Positions 22,679 to 32,221 of a stretch of DNA of 64,000 nt are shown piece by piece. Origin of the DNA: Myxococcus hansupus (GTDB lineage Bacteria; Myxococcota; Myxococcia; Myxococcales; Myxococcaceae); contig NZ_CP012109.1 of NCBI RefSeq assembly GCF_000280925.3, positions 5,104,501 to 5,168,500 of the forward strand. Reading direction: 5' to 3'. The notes under the pieces were generated by a model, which saw only the letters and a list, made by a program, of their open reading frames with translations, made no database searches and had not been told where the DNA came from. The position numbers and the translations under genes are program-made. Each line of letters opens with the position of its first letter. Positions within the stretch are counted from its first letter, which is position 1.

Positions 22679-23934
22679 GGGGCGGCCTTCATCCCTCGCG
22701 CGCCAATGTCCCGGCGGAAGTGCATGCCGTCGAACCGCACGGCGGCCACCGCCGCGTAGGCGCGCTCCCGGGCGCGCGCCAGGTCCTCGCCCCGCGCGCA
22801 CACCGTCAGCACGCGGCCACCCGCCGTCACCAGCGCGCCGTCACGCGCCTCCACTCCGGCCAAGAACACCGTGGCGTCCTCGGGGACGGCGTCCAGCCCG
22901 TCGATGCGCTGGCCCTTCTCCGGTGCATCCGGGTAGCCCCGCGCCGCCAGCACCACGCCCACCGAGGCGCCGGGCGCGGACACCAACGTGCGCGGCGCCA
23001 ACGCGCCCCGCGCGCACGCGTCCAGCAGCGGCAGCAGGTCCTCGCCCAACTGCATCATCAACACCTGCGTCTCCGGGTCGCCGAAGCGGGCATTGAACTC
23101 CAGCACCTTCGGCCCGCTCCGCGTGAGCATCAGCCCCGCATACAGCACGCCCCGGAAGGGAATTCCGCGCCGCCGCAGCACGGCCAGCGTCGGAGCGACC
23201 ACGCGCTCCCCCACCTCCGCGAGCTGCTCGGCGGACAGGAAGGGGGCCGGGCTGTACGCGCCCATGCCGCCCGTGTTGGGCCCGCTGTCTCCCTCGCCCA
23301 CCCGCTTGTGGTCCTGTGACAGCGGCAACATGGCGTAGCGCTCGCCGTCGCACAGCGCCATGGCGGACACCTCTTCGCCCTCCAGCAGCTCCTCCAGGAC
23401 CATCGTCTGGCCCGCAACGCCCATGGCCCCCACGGCGCGCACCGCCGCGCGCGCGGCCTCCACGTCGTGCGCCACGATGACGCCCTTGCCCGCGGCCAGC
23501 CCGTCCGCCTTGACGACGATGCGGCCCTGCTCCACCGCGTAGGCCTCCGCCGCAGCCACGTCCGTGAAGGTGCGGAAGGCCGCGGTGGGGACGCCCGCCT
23601 CGGCCATGATTTCCTTCGCGAAGGCCTTGGAGCCCTCGATGCGCGCGCCCGCCGCCACCGGCCCGAAGCAGGGGATGCCCGCGGCGGCCAGCGCGTCCGC
23701 GACGCCCGCGACCAGCGGCGCCTCCGGGCCCACCACCACCAGGTCCACCGCCTCCTGCTTCGCGAACGCCGCCACCGCCTCCGGCGAATCGGCGCGAAGC
23801 GGCACGTTGGTGCCCAGCTTCGCCGTCCCCGGGTTGCCCGGACCGCAGAGCAACTGAGTCAACCGGGGACTCTGAGACAGCTTCCACGCGAGCGCGTGCT
23901 CACGGCCACCGGAACCGAGCAGCAGGACCTTCAC
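22675..23934 (-). CDS. purD: Phosphoribosylamine-glycine ligase (GAR synthetase)
   Basis: This ATP-grasp enzyme of de novo purine synthesis joins phosphoribosylamine and glycine using ATP. About 419 residues begin with VKVLLLGSGGREHALAWKL. The N domain (VVVGPEAPLVAGVADAL), the ATP-grasp core (IVVKADGLAAGKGVIV) and the C-terminal EFNARFGDPETQV motif with metal-binding residues are all present. I placed the start at GTG 23934, just downstream of GGTGAGG; GTG 23940 is an in-frame alternative. It lies directly after the zinc-ribbon/TPR gene and its stop overlaps the lptF-like start. The second purine gene, purH, heads the same operon. Confidence 0.95.
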   Translation of the reverse strand: MKVLLLGSGGREHALAWKLSQSPRLTQLLCGPGNPGTAKLGTNVPLRADSPEAVAAFAKQEAVDLVVVGPEAPLVAGVADALAAAGIPCFGPVAAGARIEGSKAFAKEIMAEAGVPTAAFRTFTDVAAAEAYAVEQGRIVVKADGLAAGKGVIVAHDVEAARAAVRAVGAMGVAGQTMVLEELLEGEEVSAMALCDGERYAMLPLSQDHKRVGEGDSGPNTGGMGAYSPAPFLSAEQLAEVGERVVAPTLAVLRRRGIPFRGVLYAGLMLTRSGPKVLEFNARFGDPETQVLMMQLGEDLLPLLDACARGALAPRTLVSAPGASVGVVLAARGYPDAPEKGQRIDGLDAVPEDATVFLAGVEARDGALVTAGGRVLTVCARGEDLARARERAYAAVAAVRFDGMHFRRDIGARGMKAAP

Positions 23935-23941
23935 ATCCACC

Positions 23942-26791
23942 TCACCGTTCCAACAGGTAGAGCATCCGCTTCGCGGGGAGGTACGACGGGTCCAACCCCA
24001 CCACCTTCACCAGCGTGTCCCGCGCCGCGTCCTTGCCCTGCGGGGACTCCAACTGCGCCAGCCGCGCCTGCGCGGACAGCAGCGTCGGCGCCAGCGAGAA
24101 CGCGTCCCGGAGCGCGCGCTTCGCGGGCTCCACCTGCCGGGACTCCGCCAACGCCATCCCGAGCGCCAGGTGCGCCACCGGGTGCTGACGTCCGGCCGCC
24201 GCGGCCCGCTCTCCCAACCGCCGGGCCTCCGCCGTGGCACCGCGCTCCAACGCGATGAGCGAGCGATAGGCCAGGGCGCCCGCGTTGTTCGCGTCCACCT
24301 CCAGCACGCTGCGCAGGTGACGGTCGGCGGCGTCGAACTGGTGCTGGTGGTAGCGCAGCAGCCCCTCGTACAGCAGCGGCGAGGGGTCCTCGGCGCCTTC
24401 GGACAGCGCCAGGATGGCGCCTTCCACGCCCTCCACCGTCTCGCGCGGGCGCAGCCAGTAGGCGGACATGGCGGTCCGCGGCTCCAGCCGGAGCGGGTCC
24501 GACTGCAGCGCCTGGTGCAACACGCGGAAGGCGTCGTCCCGGCGCTTCGCGCTCGCCGCGGCGACCCCCGCCAGCAACTGCGCGTCCAGGCGCCGCGCGT
24601 CCAGGCTCACCGCCGACTGGAACGCCTCCAGCGCCTCCAGGGGCTTCTTCTCCAAGAGCAGGAGCCGGCCCTCGAGCACCTTCTCCAGCGCGCTGTTCTC
24701 CAACTGGCCCCGGAAGCCGGGCCACTGGGCCCGTGCCTTCTCGGCGTCCCGGCGCCCCAGGGCCACCAGGAAGAGCTGGAGGTGGGCCTCGGGCAGCGCC
24801 TTCTCCAACTGCAACGCCTCTTCCGCGGCCTTCACCGCGGCGTCCGTGGCGCCCGCGGTGCGCTCCGCGCCCGCCAGGTGGACGAGCACCTCCGCCACCT
24901 CGGGCCCGGCATAACGGGAGCGGTTCTTCAGCAGGGCGCGCAGCTCGCGCACCGCGCCCGCCGCGTTGCCCTCCGCCTGGTAGCGCAACATCGCCAGGGG
25001 CAACAGCGCGCGCAGCTCACCCGGCTCCGCCTTCACGCGGGCCTCGTACAGCTTGCGCACCTCCGAGGGCTCGCCGACCTCCTGATAGATGCGGGCCGTG
25101 AGCGCCAGGCTGTCCCAGTCCTTCGGGTGCGTCTCCAGGCGCTTGCGCAAGGTGTCCAGCGCGGCGGAGTACTCGCCGCCCGAGACGTGCGCGAGCGCGC
25201 GGTAGTAGTGCAGGCGCTTGGTCTCCGGCGACAGCTTCTGCGCGGAGTCGAAGTGGCTGCGCGCCAGCTCTCGCGAGGACGACAGCCACGTGCGGCCCAG
25301 GACGAGGTGCGCCTCGGCCTTCTGCGTGTCCGGAAGCTCCGCGCGGGAGAGCAGCTCCTCTGCCAGCGGCCGCGCCTGCTCCGGCTGACCGGACCGCGCG
25401 AGCAGGAGGTTCGCATGCGCCAGCAGCAACGGCGCCGTGCGTCCCGACCGCGACTCCGCCGCCGTCAGCAGCCCACGCGCTTCCTGGAACGTCGCCTCGT
25501 CCATGCGCGCGCCACGGCCCAACGCCAGCGCCTGAACATAGCCCGCGATGGCCGCGTCACTGCGAGGGTCCAACAGCAGCGCCTGCTGGAAGGACTCCTC
25601 CGCCTCCGCGTACGCGAAGCGCTCGTCGCGGGCGAGCTGCTGCTGCCCCTCCGTGAGCCGCTCCGCGCTGGTGCCGGTGATCTCCAGGAACTTCAGCTTC
25701 CAGCGCGGCAGCACCGCCTGCACCGCGTCCGGAATGGCGGCCTCCGCCGGGGGCGTGGCGGCGCGGCGCGTGCCCTGCTGCTCCTGGTAGAGCATGTAGC
25801 CACCCACGCCTCCACCGATGACGACCAGCCCCACGAGGCCGGCCACGAGCACACCCTTCCCGCCGCGCGAGCGACCCGCCGCGGGAATCTGCGCGGAGAC
25901 CGTCCTGGCCGGAGACGGTCGAACGCCACTGCGCGGCTCGGCCCCCAACGACGGCGCGGAGGCACGGATGCCACTGCGCGGCTCCGGGCCCATGTCCGGG
26001 ATGATGTCGGTGCTGATGGGGATGCGCGCGCCGCTCCGCGACTCGGAGCCCGAGCCAGGCTCCGCTCGCGAATCCGAGGTCTCGGCCGCGGCCCCACCGA
26101 AGTCCGACATGGGCGGCAGGAAGTCGGAGCTGCCCGCCGCGGCGGCCGGACGTTCCCCCGTGGCCGGGGGCGCATCCGCGGCGCCGGACTGACGGCAGTC
26201 GTCGCAGACGCCCAGCGCCTGGTCGAAGGAATCCGTCAGCGCCTTCTGGCAGACGCGGCACGCCGAGCTCGCGGGCTGGGGCGCGGCGGCCGCCTTCGGC
26301 GCGCGGGCCGGCGACGTGTCCGTCCCCGAAGGCGCGGACGGCGGAGGTCCGAGGAAGTCGAGCAGCGGGTCTTCCGCCTCGGGCCGTCCGCCTCCCGAGG
26401 CCGGCGCGCCCAGGTCGGCGAAGGGGTCCACCGGAGGCGCGGACGACGGCGTTGGCGACTGCAACGCGCCGAGGTCGCCGAACAGGTCGGAGCCCGGAGC
26501 CTCCTTCCCGCCGCGCGAGGCACCCGCGGGCGCGCCGCCCGGCGAAGGCGGAGGCGCGCCGAAGTCACCAAAGAGGTCGTCCGCCGGATTCGACGCGGGC
26601 GCGGCTCCGGTGACGGGCGTCAGGGTGACGGGGGCCGGCGGCTGCGGCGCCTGGGCGGGCGCGGCCGAAGGATCTCGCCGGACCAATTGAAGGTTCCGGC
26701 AGCGGGGACACTGCGCGCGGACACCCTTGGCGGTGATGAGCTTGTCATCGATCGCGTAGGCGGCCGCGCATTTCTGACAGACGATGCGCAT
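23942..26791 (-). CDS. Zinc-ribbon, single-pass membrane TPR protein
   Basis: The 949-residue protein begins with an MJ0042-type zinc ribbon (Cys5, Cys8, Cys28, Cys31). A low-complexity Pro/Ala linker follows, then a second Cys pair set (CRVCQKAL...CDDCRQ). A single transmembrane helix (GVLVAGLVGLVVIGGGVGGY) lies near residues 310-335. The C-terminal two thirds is a long array of TPR-like helical repeats. The topology predicts a cytoplasmic zinc-ribbon part and a periplasmic repeat scaffold. Such proteins are common in Myxococcota and unassigned in function. It sits between purH and purD with gaps of a few bases, so it is co-transcribed, but that does not show a purine role. Confidence 0.85.
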   Translation of the reverse strand: MRIVCQKCAAAYAIDDKLITAKGVRAQCPRCRNLQLVRRDPSAAPAQAPQPPAPVTLTPVTGAAPASNPADDLFGDFGAPPPSPGGAPAGASRGGKEAPGSDLFGDLGALQSPTPSSAPPVDPFADLGAPASGGGRPEAEDPLLDFLGPPPSAPSGTDTSPARAPKAAAAPQPASSACRVCQKALTDSFDQALGVCDDCRQSGAADAPPATGERPAAAAGSSDFLPPMSDFGGAAAETSDSRAEPGSGSESRSGARIPISTDIIPDMGPEPRSGIRASAPSLGAEPRSGVRPSPARTVSAQIPAAGRSRGGKGVLVAGLVGLVVIGGGVGGYMLYQEQQGTRRAATPPAEAAIPDAVQAVLPRWKLKFLEITGTSAERLTEGQQQLARDERFAYAEAEESFQQALLLDPRSDAAIAGYVQALALGRGARMDEATFQEARGLLTAAESRSGRTAPLLLAHANLLLARSGQPEQARPLAEELLSRAELPDTQKAEAHLVLGRTWLSSSRELARSHFDSAQKLSPETKRLHYYRALAHVSGGEYSAALDTLRKRLETHPKDWDSLALTARIYQEVGEPSEVRKLYEARVKAEPGELRALLPLAMLRYQAEGNAAGAVRELRALLKNRSRYAGPEVAEVLVHLAGAERTAGATDAAVKAAEEALQLEKALPEAHLQLFLVALGRRDAEKARAQWPGFRGQLENSALEKVLEGRLLLLEKKPLEALEAFQSAVSLDARRLDAQLLAGVAAASAKRRDDAFRVLHQALQSDPLRLEPRTAMSAYWLRPRETVEGVEGAILALSEGAEDPSPLLYEGLLRYHQHQFDAADRHLRSVLEVDANNAGALAYRSLIALERGATAEARRLGERAAAAGRQHPVAHLALGMALAESRQVEPAKRALRDAFSLAPTLLSAQARLAQLESPQGKDAARDTLVKVVGLDPSYLPAKRMLYLLER

Positions 26792-26794
26792 GGC

Positions 26795-28339
26795 TCAGTG
26801 CCGGAAGTGTCGCACTCCCGTCAGCACCATGGCCATCCCATGTTCATCCGCGGCGGCAATCAACTCCGCGTCACGAACCGAACCGCCGGGTTGTACGACA
26901 CAGGTCGCCCCGGCCCGGGCGGCCTCGTCCAGCCCGTCACGGAATGGAAAAAACGCGTCCGAGGCCACCGCGCTGCCCTGGAGGGCCGCTCCGCCGCGCT
27001 GCATCGCGATTCGGACCGAGTCCACCCGGTTCGTCTGCCCCCCGCCCTGCGCCAGCAGCCGGTCGTCGGAGGCGAAGACAATCGCGTTGCTCTTGACGTG
27101 CTTGCACACCTTCCAGGCGAAGCGCATGGCGCGCTCCTCCTCGGGGGTGGGGGACCGTTTTGACACCACCTTCCAGGACAGCGGCGGCTCCACGGCGTCC
27201 CGGTCCATCAGCACCAGCCCGCCGGACACGCTTCGGGCGTCCAACTGTGCCCGGGGCCGCGCCTGGGGACTGGCCAGCGCCGGTCCCGCCTCCAGGAGGC
27301 GCAGGTTCTTCTTCCCCGAAAGCACCTGGAGCGCCTCGGGCGAATACGACGGCGCGATGACCGCCTCCAGGAACGTCTCCGCCATGGCCTGGGCCGTGGC
27401 CGCGTCCACTTCGCGGTTCAGCGCCACGATGCCGCCGAAGGCGGAGACCTCGTCCACCGCGCGGGCCGTCCGGTACGCCTTCTCCAGCGCGCCATCCACC
27501 GCCACGCCGCACGGCGTGTTGTGCTTGATGATGACCGCGGCGGGCGACTCGGGGAACTCGAGCAGCAGCCCCAGCGCCGCGTCCAGGTCCAGGATGTTGT
27601 TGTACGAGAGTTCCTTGCCCTGCAGCACCTTGGCGAAGGCGACCGTCGGCTCCTGGGGGGAGGAGTGCTCCCGGTAGAAGGCGCCGCGCTGGTGGGGGTT
27701 CTCTCCGTAGCGCAGGTCCTGCACCTTCTGGAACGCCAACGACAGCTCGCCGGGGAAGGGCTCACCCGACTGCGCGGACAGCCACGCGGAGATGGAGGCG
27801 TCGTAGGCCGCCGTGTGCGCGAAGGCCTTGCGCATCAGCCGGCGCCGCGTGTCCTCGCCCACCGACTTCTGCTGCTCCAGCTCCGCCAGCACCGCCGGAT
27901 AGTCGTCCGGGTCCACCACCACCGAGACGTGCCGGAAGTTCTTCGCGGACGCGCGCACCATCGCGGGGCCGCCAATGTCGATTTGCTCGATGACGTCCGG
28001 CTCCGAGGCGCCCGAGGCCACCGTCTGCCGGAAGGGATACAGGTTCACCGCGACCAGGGAGATGGGCTCGATGCCGTGCGCCTTCATCTCCTCCCGGTCC
28101 GCGTCCAGCTCCAACCGCCCCAGGATTCCGCCGTGGATGCGAGGGTGGAGCGTCTTCACGCGGCCACCCAGAATCTCGGGGCTCTGCGTGTGCTCGGAGA
28201 CCTTCGTGACAGGCACGCCCGCGCCCTTGAGCGCCTCCAACGTGCCCCCGGTGGACAGCAACCGGAAGCCCAGGCGGACGAGCCCCTGGGCAAAGGGAAC
28301 CAGACCACGCTTATCGGAAACGCTCAGGAGAGCCAGCAC
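26795..28339 (-). CDS. purH: Bifunctional AICAR formyltransferase / IMP cyclohydrolase
   Basis: PurH carries out the last two steps of purine synthesis, formylating AICAR and closing the ring to IMP. The 514-residue product starts at GTG 28339 after a GAGG site. The N-terminal MGS-like cyclohydrolase half shows SVSDKRGLVPFA, LLSTGGT and GRVKTLHPRIHGGIL. The transformylase half shows LRYGENPHQRGAFY and the catalytic Lys-His in IIKHNTPCGVA. It appears to be the first gene of the minus-strand operon reaching the O-antigen ligase gene. The gap to the sigma-like gene upstream is about 104 bases, leaving room for a promoter. Confidence 0.96.
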   Translation of the reverse strand: MLALLSVSDKRGLVPFAQGLVRLGFRLLSTGGTLEALKGAGVPVTKVSEHTQSPEILGGRVKTLHPRIHGGILGRLELDADREEMKAHGIEPISLVAVNLYPFRQTVASGASEPDVIEQIDIGGPAMVRASAKNFRHVSVVVDPDDYPAVLAELEQQKSVGEDTRRRLMRKAFAHTAAYDASISAWLSAQSGEPFPGELSLAFQKVQDLRYGENPHQRGAFYREHSSPQEPTVAFAKVLQGKELSYNNILDLDAALGLLLEFPESPAAVIIKHNTPCGVAVDGALEKAYRTARAVDEVSAFGGIVALNREVDAATAQAMAETFLEAVIAPSYSPEALQVLSGKKNLRLLEAGPALASPQARPRAQLDARSVSGGLVLMDRDAVEPPLSWKVVSKRSPTPEEERAMRFAWKVCKHVKSNAIVFASDDRLLAQGGGQTNRVDSVRIAMQRGGAALQGSAVASDAFFPFRDGLDEAARAGATCVVQPGGSVRDAELIAAADEHGMAMVLTGVRHFRH

Positions 28340-28443
28340 GTGTGGGCCTCGGTGTGCGGGAAGCGGCGGTAGTAGCAACCACCCCCAGGGGTGTCAACGC
28401 AACACGTCGGCCCTCCGTTCGCGGGTGGAAACCACCCGATGCA

Positions 28444-28935
<492 letters not shown>

Positions 28936-28977
28936 GTCCCCTCCACGTGAGGCCAGCCTACCCGGTTCCCGGGTAAT

Positions 28978-29502
28978 TTATTGCGAACGGATCGTTTCGT
29001 CTGCGCGTGCGGTCACGGCACTACCCAACCGGGCGACATCCCGGACCAGATCCTGCGCTCTTTGCCGCAAGGTTGCCAACTGTGCCTCAAGCGTTCGCCG
29101 ATGCTCCCCCCCAAAGGCGCGGTCCCCCAGCTCCTCCTGGAACCCGTCCAGGACTCCCTCGAGGTCCCGTTCCAACTGGTCGATGTTGTTGCTGTGGAAG
29201 ACATAGGACCGCTTGATGTCCTCCAGGGTGTGCCCCTCCGCCATCATCTTCTTGATGACATTGATGCGGCGCACCGCTTCCACCGGGTAGAGCCCATGGC
29301 TCCCCTGGTGCTTCCCCTTCCGGCCCACCCGGCGACTCCTGGGTAGCAGGCCTGCCTGCACGTACTTCCGGAACGTCGCTTCCGACAGCCGCACGCCCCG
29401 AGGCCGGAAGATTTCCAGGATGGCGCTCGCGGGCAGGCCGCCCGCGTTCTCGCGCTCAATCCGAGCAATCTCCTCTGGAGCCAGCAGGTCCATGGATTCC
29501 AT
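28978..29502 (-). CDS. MerR-family transcriptional regulator
   Basis: The product of 174 residues has a winged-helix DNA-binding domain of the MerR type (EATFRKYVQAGLLPRS...GLYPVEAVRRINVIKKMMAEGHTLEDI). A dimerising coiled coil follows. There is no ligand-binding domain or conserved metal-site cysteines beyond the coiled coil. Two in-frame ATGs (29502 and 29493) are possible; neither has a good ribosome-binding site, and TATATT lies only a few bases upstream, so a leaderless message is conceivable. It probably controls its own operon with the sigma-like gene. Confidence 0.82.
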   Translation of the reverse strand: MESMDLLAPEEIARIERENAGGLPASAILEIFRPRGVRLSEATFRKYVQAGLLPRSRRVGRKGKHQGSHGLYPVEAVRRINVIKKMMAEGHTLEDIKRSYVFHSNNIDQLERDLEGVLDGFQEELGDRAFGGEHRRTLEAQLATLRQRAQDLVRDVARLGSAVTARADETIRSQ

Positions 29503-29970
29503 TGAATATAATCCACTGAATGGGGGCCACTGAGTGCCAGAATCGACCGTTCGGTGTCAAGGCAGACCACCAGGCAAGCAGCCGTCGGCGGCCGAATCGC
29601 GCGTCCGGAGAACAGTTGGCGAACGGGGTGGGCGGAGGTGGTTTGAGGGCCTGACGGCCGGGGGTTCGAGGGGCCGGACGGGCGCGTTCAGGACCGGACG
29701 TTTGGCGTGCGCATGGCGGCCCGGCGGGTGGCCGGGGACCTGGGTCCGCGCGCGGGTTTAGCGGGAGTGATCAGCGCCAGAAGCAGCGCGCGACGATGCG
29801 CGAGGCGGAGGTGCCCTCCCCGGGCCCGGGGAGGCGCGACTGGACCTTGGGAGATGGGGTCTAGCGGGAGTGGCGTGATGGCTGAGCACCGACGGCCCCA
29901 TCCGCGCAGGTAACGAGGCTCCCAGGCCCCGGAGCGTCATGGACTTCCGCCGGCACGCGGCCGACGGGAT
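29503..29970. other. Intergenic region downstream of kinase and upstream of MerR gene
   Basis: This 468-base region is GC-rich and holds no convincing gene. It contains a perfect 20-base palindrome (29815-29834), a direct repeat TAGCGGGAGTG at 29759-29769 and 29862-29872, and a TTGACA hexamer on the minus strand (29555-29560) without a matching -10 at normal spacing. The left end should contain the MerR promoter. Confidence 0.45.
29815..29834. terminator. Perfect 20-base GC palindrome, possible terminator of the kinase operon
   Basis: CCTCCCCGGGCCCGGGGAGG is fully self-complementary. It lies about 140 bases beyond the stop of the last kinase gene on the minus strand. It could form a strong RNA hairpin with slippage at the centre, or be a dimeric protein site. 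There is no adjacent T-run. Confidence 0.4.
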
Positions 29971-32202
29971 TCAGCGTGCCTTGGGAGCGCGGAACTCTCG
30001 GCTCACGGTGCCGCCCGCCGTGACAGTGACGTCGTAGCGCCGCTCGCCCGTGGGGTGCTCGAACACGAGTTTGTGGACGCCAGCCGGCAGCCGGTATGAA
30101 GCGCGCCCAGCCACTTCGCCCATGCGCTTGCCGTTGATGAACACGGTGGCATACGGCGCGGCCTGAATCTGGAGCGTGCCACCAGCGGGCGCCGCGCGAG
30201 CCGTCGGCTGCGCCTCGGCGTCGGTCGGAGCCACTTCCGCCGATGGCGCCGCGGCGGCGAGCACCTCTTCACGCATCAGCCCGTCCACCTCGGATTCGGC
30301 GTCCGCGCCACTCGGGCTCGCGGACTCCCCTTCCTGGGTGTCCTCTGGCGGAGTCGCCACGCCCACGGCGGGCGCGGCCACATCCGGAGCAGCCGCCTGC
30401 ATGTTCGAAGCGGACTCCGGCACGGGCGGCTCGGCCCGCAGCACCTGCTGCTCGGACAACTCCGGCACGATGGAGGGATGCGAAGAGAGGCGCGAGTGCG
30501 CCCACACACCGCCGCCACCGATGACGGCGAGCCCCAGCGCCACCGACAGCCCCAGCGCCCACGGACGGCGGGCGCTCGCGCCGGAAGGCACACCCGCGTC
30601 GGGCGTCACGCTCGAAGCCGCCGGCCGCGCCTCGACCTTCGCCGCGGAGGGCTGCGCATCGGGCGCTGAGTTCGACGCGGCAGCAAGCTCGTCGTCGTCC
30701 TCTTCGTCATCCCACGCACTGGCCAACCCCAGGCTCGAAGGCTCCGGCACGGACGAAAGGCCCTCGGGGCGACTGGGCGTCCTCGCTCCCATCGCAGGGA
30801 GCCCCGAGCCCTGGCTCGGCGTCCGCGCCCCCTCCACCAAGGACACACCCTCCCCCTGGCTGGGAGCCTTCACCGCGCCAGCCTCCGAACCCGCGGCGCC
30901 CCCGGCCGGAACGTCGTCACGCGACGCCGACCCGGCGCTCGGCTCCGAAGCATCCCCGGACCGCGCCCCATCCACCGCCAACGGCCGCTCCGCCGCAGCG
31001 AAGCGAGGCACCGGCGACGAGGGCACGGCCGGCAGCGGCATCATCGGCGTGGCCATGGGCGGCAGCGGCGCCGAAACCAGCGCGGCCTCCTCGCCACGTC
31101 GAGGCAGCACGAAGGTGGGCGCATTGACGTCCTCATCCGGCGACGTCGCCAGCGCCATGCCGTTGCGGCCGGACGGCACCATCACCGCGGTGGGCTCACG
31201 CGGCACCCGCGCCGCCTCCCGCACCTGACCTCCCGCGACGACGTCCGTGCGCTCCTGCACCGCGGGAATCGCCTGGGTGAGGCTGGTGGGAAACAGCCGC
31301 CGCATGAAGGCGCTCAAGTCCGTGTCGTCCACGGACGTCGCATGCGTCAGCACGCACTGGGCCAGGGCGCGCTCGAACTCGGCCGCCGTCTGGAAGCGCA
31401 GCGCGGGGTCCCGGTCCAAGGCCCGGACCACGGCGGCGTCCAGGTCCGCGGGCACATCGGGATTCAGACGGGCCGGAGGCGGAATGGCGCTCTGCTGTAC
31501 CGCGCGCAGCACCGCCACCTCGGAGTCACCGTCGAACAGGCGGCCTCCCGTGAGCATCTCCCACAACACCACGCCCAGCGCGAAGATGTCGGTGCGCGCG
31601 TCCACGGCCTCGCCCCGGGCCTGCTCGGGCGACATGTACGCGAACTTCCCCTTCAGCACGCCGGGCTGCGTGAGTTTGTTGCCCGCTTTGGCGATGCCGA
31701 AGTCGGTCAGCTTCACCGCGCCGTCGAACGACAGGAGCACGTTGTGCGGCGTGACGTCGCGGTGCACCAGGTCCAACGGCTGGCCGTTCACGCGGACCCG
31801 GTGGGCGTAGTGCAGGCCCCGCGCGATCTCCGCGCCCATGTGCGCCACCAGCATCGGCGGCACCGGCTCCATCAGCTCCTTGCCCCGCTTGCGCAGCTCC
31901 CAGAGCGAGCAGCCGCGCACGTACTCCATGGCCAGGTAGTACGTGTCCTGGTGCTTGTCGAAGTCGAAAATCTGCACGACGTTCGCGTGGTTCAGCCGCG
32001 AGGCCAGCCGGGCCTCCGCGATGAACATCCCCACGAACTCCGGGTCGCTCGCGAGGAACGCGCGCACGCGTTTGATGACGACTTCCTTCTCGAAGCCCTC
32101 CGCGCCGCGCGCCGTGCACAAGTAGATTTCCGCCATGCCGCCCTCGGCGAGCTTGCGGCGGACGACGTACTTGCCGATGTGAGTGCCGGCTTCGAGCGTC
32201 AC
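29971..32202 (-). CDS. Membrane Ser/Thr protein kinase with C-terminal PEGA-like domain
   Basis: The 743-residue protein has an N-terminal Hanks-type kinase: glycine loop [25 protein letters not shown] lysine, [11 protein letters not shown] catalytic loop with intact Asp, DFGIAKAG, and MSPEQARGE activation segment. A long Ser/Pro/Ala-rich linker leads to one transmembrane helix ([19 protein letters not shown]). The outer C-terminus ends in a PEGA-like domain ([20 protein letters not shown]). It is expected to sense an extracytoplasmic signal. The start is GTG at 32202, 19 bases after the stop of the upstream kinase gene, so the two kinases form an operon. Confidence 0.93.
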   Translation of the reverse strand: MTLEAGTHIGKYVVRRKLAEGGMAEIYLCTARGAEGFEKEVVIKRVRAFLASDPEFVGMFIAEARLASRLNHANVVQIFDFDKHQDTYYLAMEYVRGCSLWELRKRGKELMEPVPPMLVAHMGAEIARGLHYAHRVRVNGQPLDLVHRDVTPHNVLLSFDGAVKLTDFGIAKAGNKLTQPGVLKGKFAYMSPEQARGEAVDARTDIFALGVVLWEMLTGGRLFDGDSEVAVLRAVQQSAIPPPARLNPDVPADLDAAVVRALDRDPALRFQTAAEFERALAQCVLTHATSVDDTDLSAFMRRLFPTSLTQAIPAVQERTDVVAGGQVREAARVPREPTAVMVPSGRNGMALATSPDEDVNAPTFVLPRRGEEAALVSAPLPPMATPMMPLPAVPSSPVPRFAAAERPLAVDGARSGDASEPSAGSASRDDVPAGGAAGSEAGAVKAPSQGEGVSLVEGARTPSQGSGLPAMGARTPSRPEGLSSVPEPSSLGLASAWDDEEDDDELAAASNSAPDAQPSAAKVEARPAASSVTPDAGVPSGASARRPWALGLSVALGLAVIGGGGVWAHSRLSSHPSIVPELSEQQVLRAEPPVPESASNMQAAAPDVAAPAVGVATPPEDTQEGESASPSGADAESEVDGLMREEVLAAAAPSAEVAPTDAEAQPTARAAPAGGTLQIQAAPYATVFINGKRMGEVAGRASYRLPAGVHKLVFEHPTGERRYDVTVTAGGTVSREFRAPKAR

Positions 32203-32221
32203 GGGAGCATCCCAGACATGC

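Noticed and set aside
24170..27163. Long plus-strand open frame opposite the TPR gene and purH
   Set aside because: Its translation is Arg/Gln/Leu-rich low complexity, and both genes on the other strand are well supported.
29759..29872. Direct repeat TAGCGGGAGTG as an attachment site
   Set aside because: The two copies are only 103 bases apart with no integrase or mobile gene, so they more likely reflect chance or local duplication.
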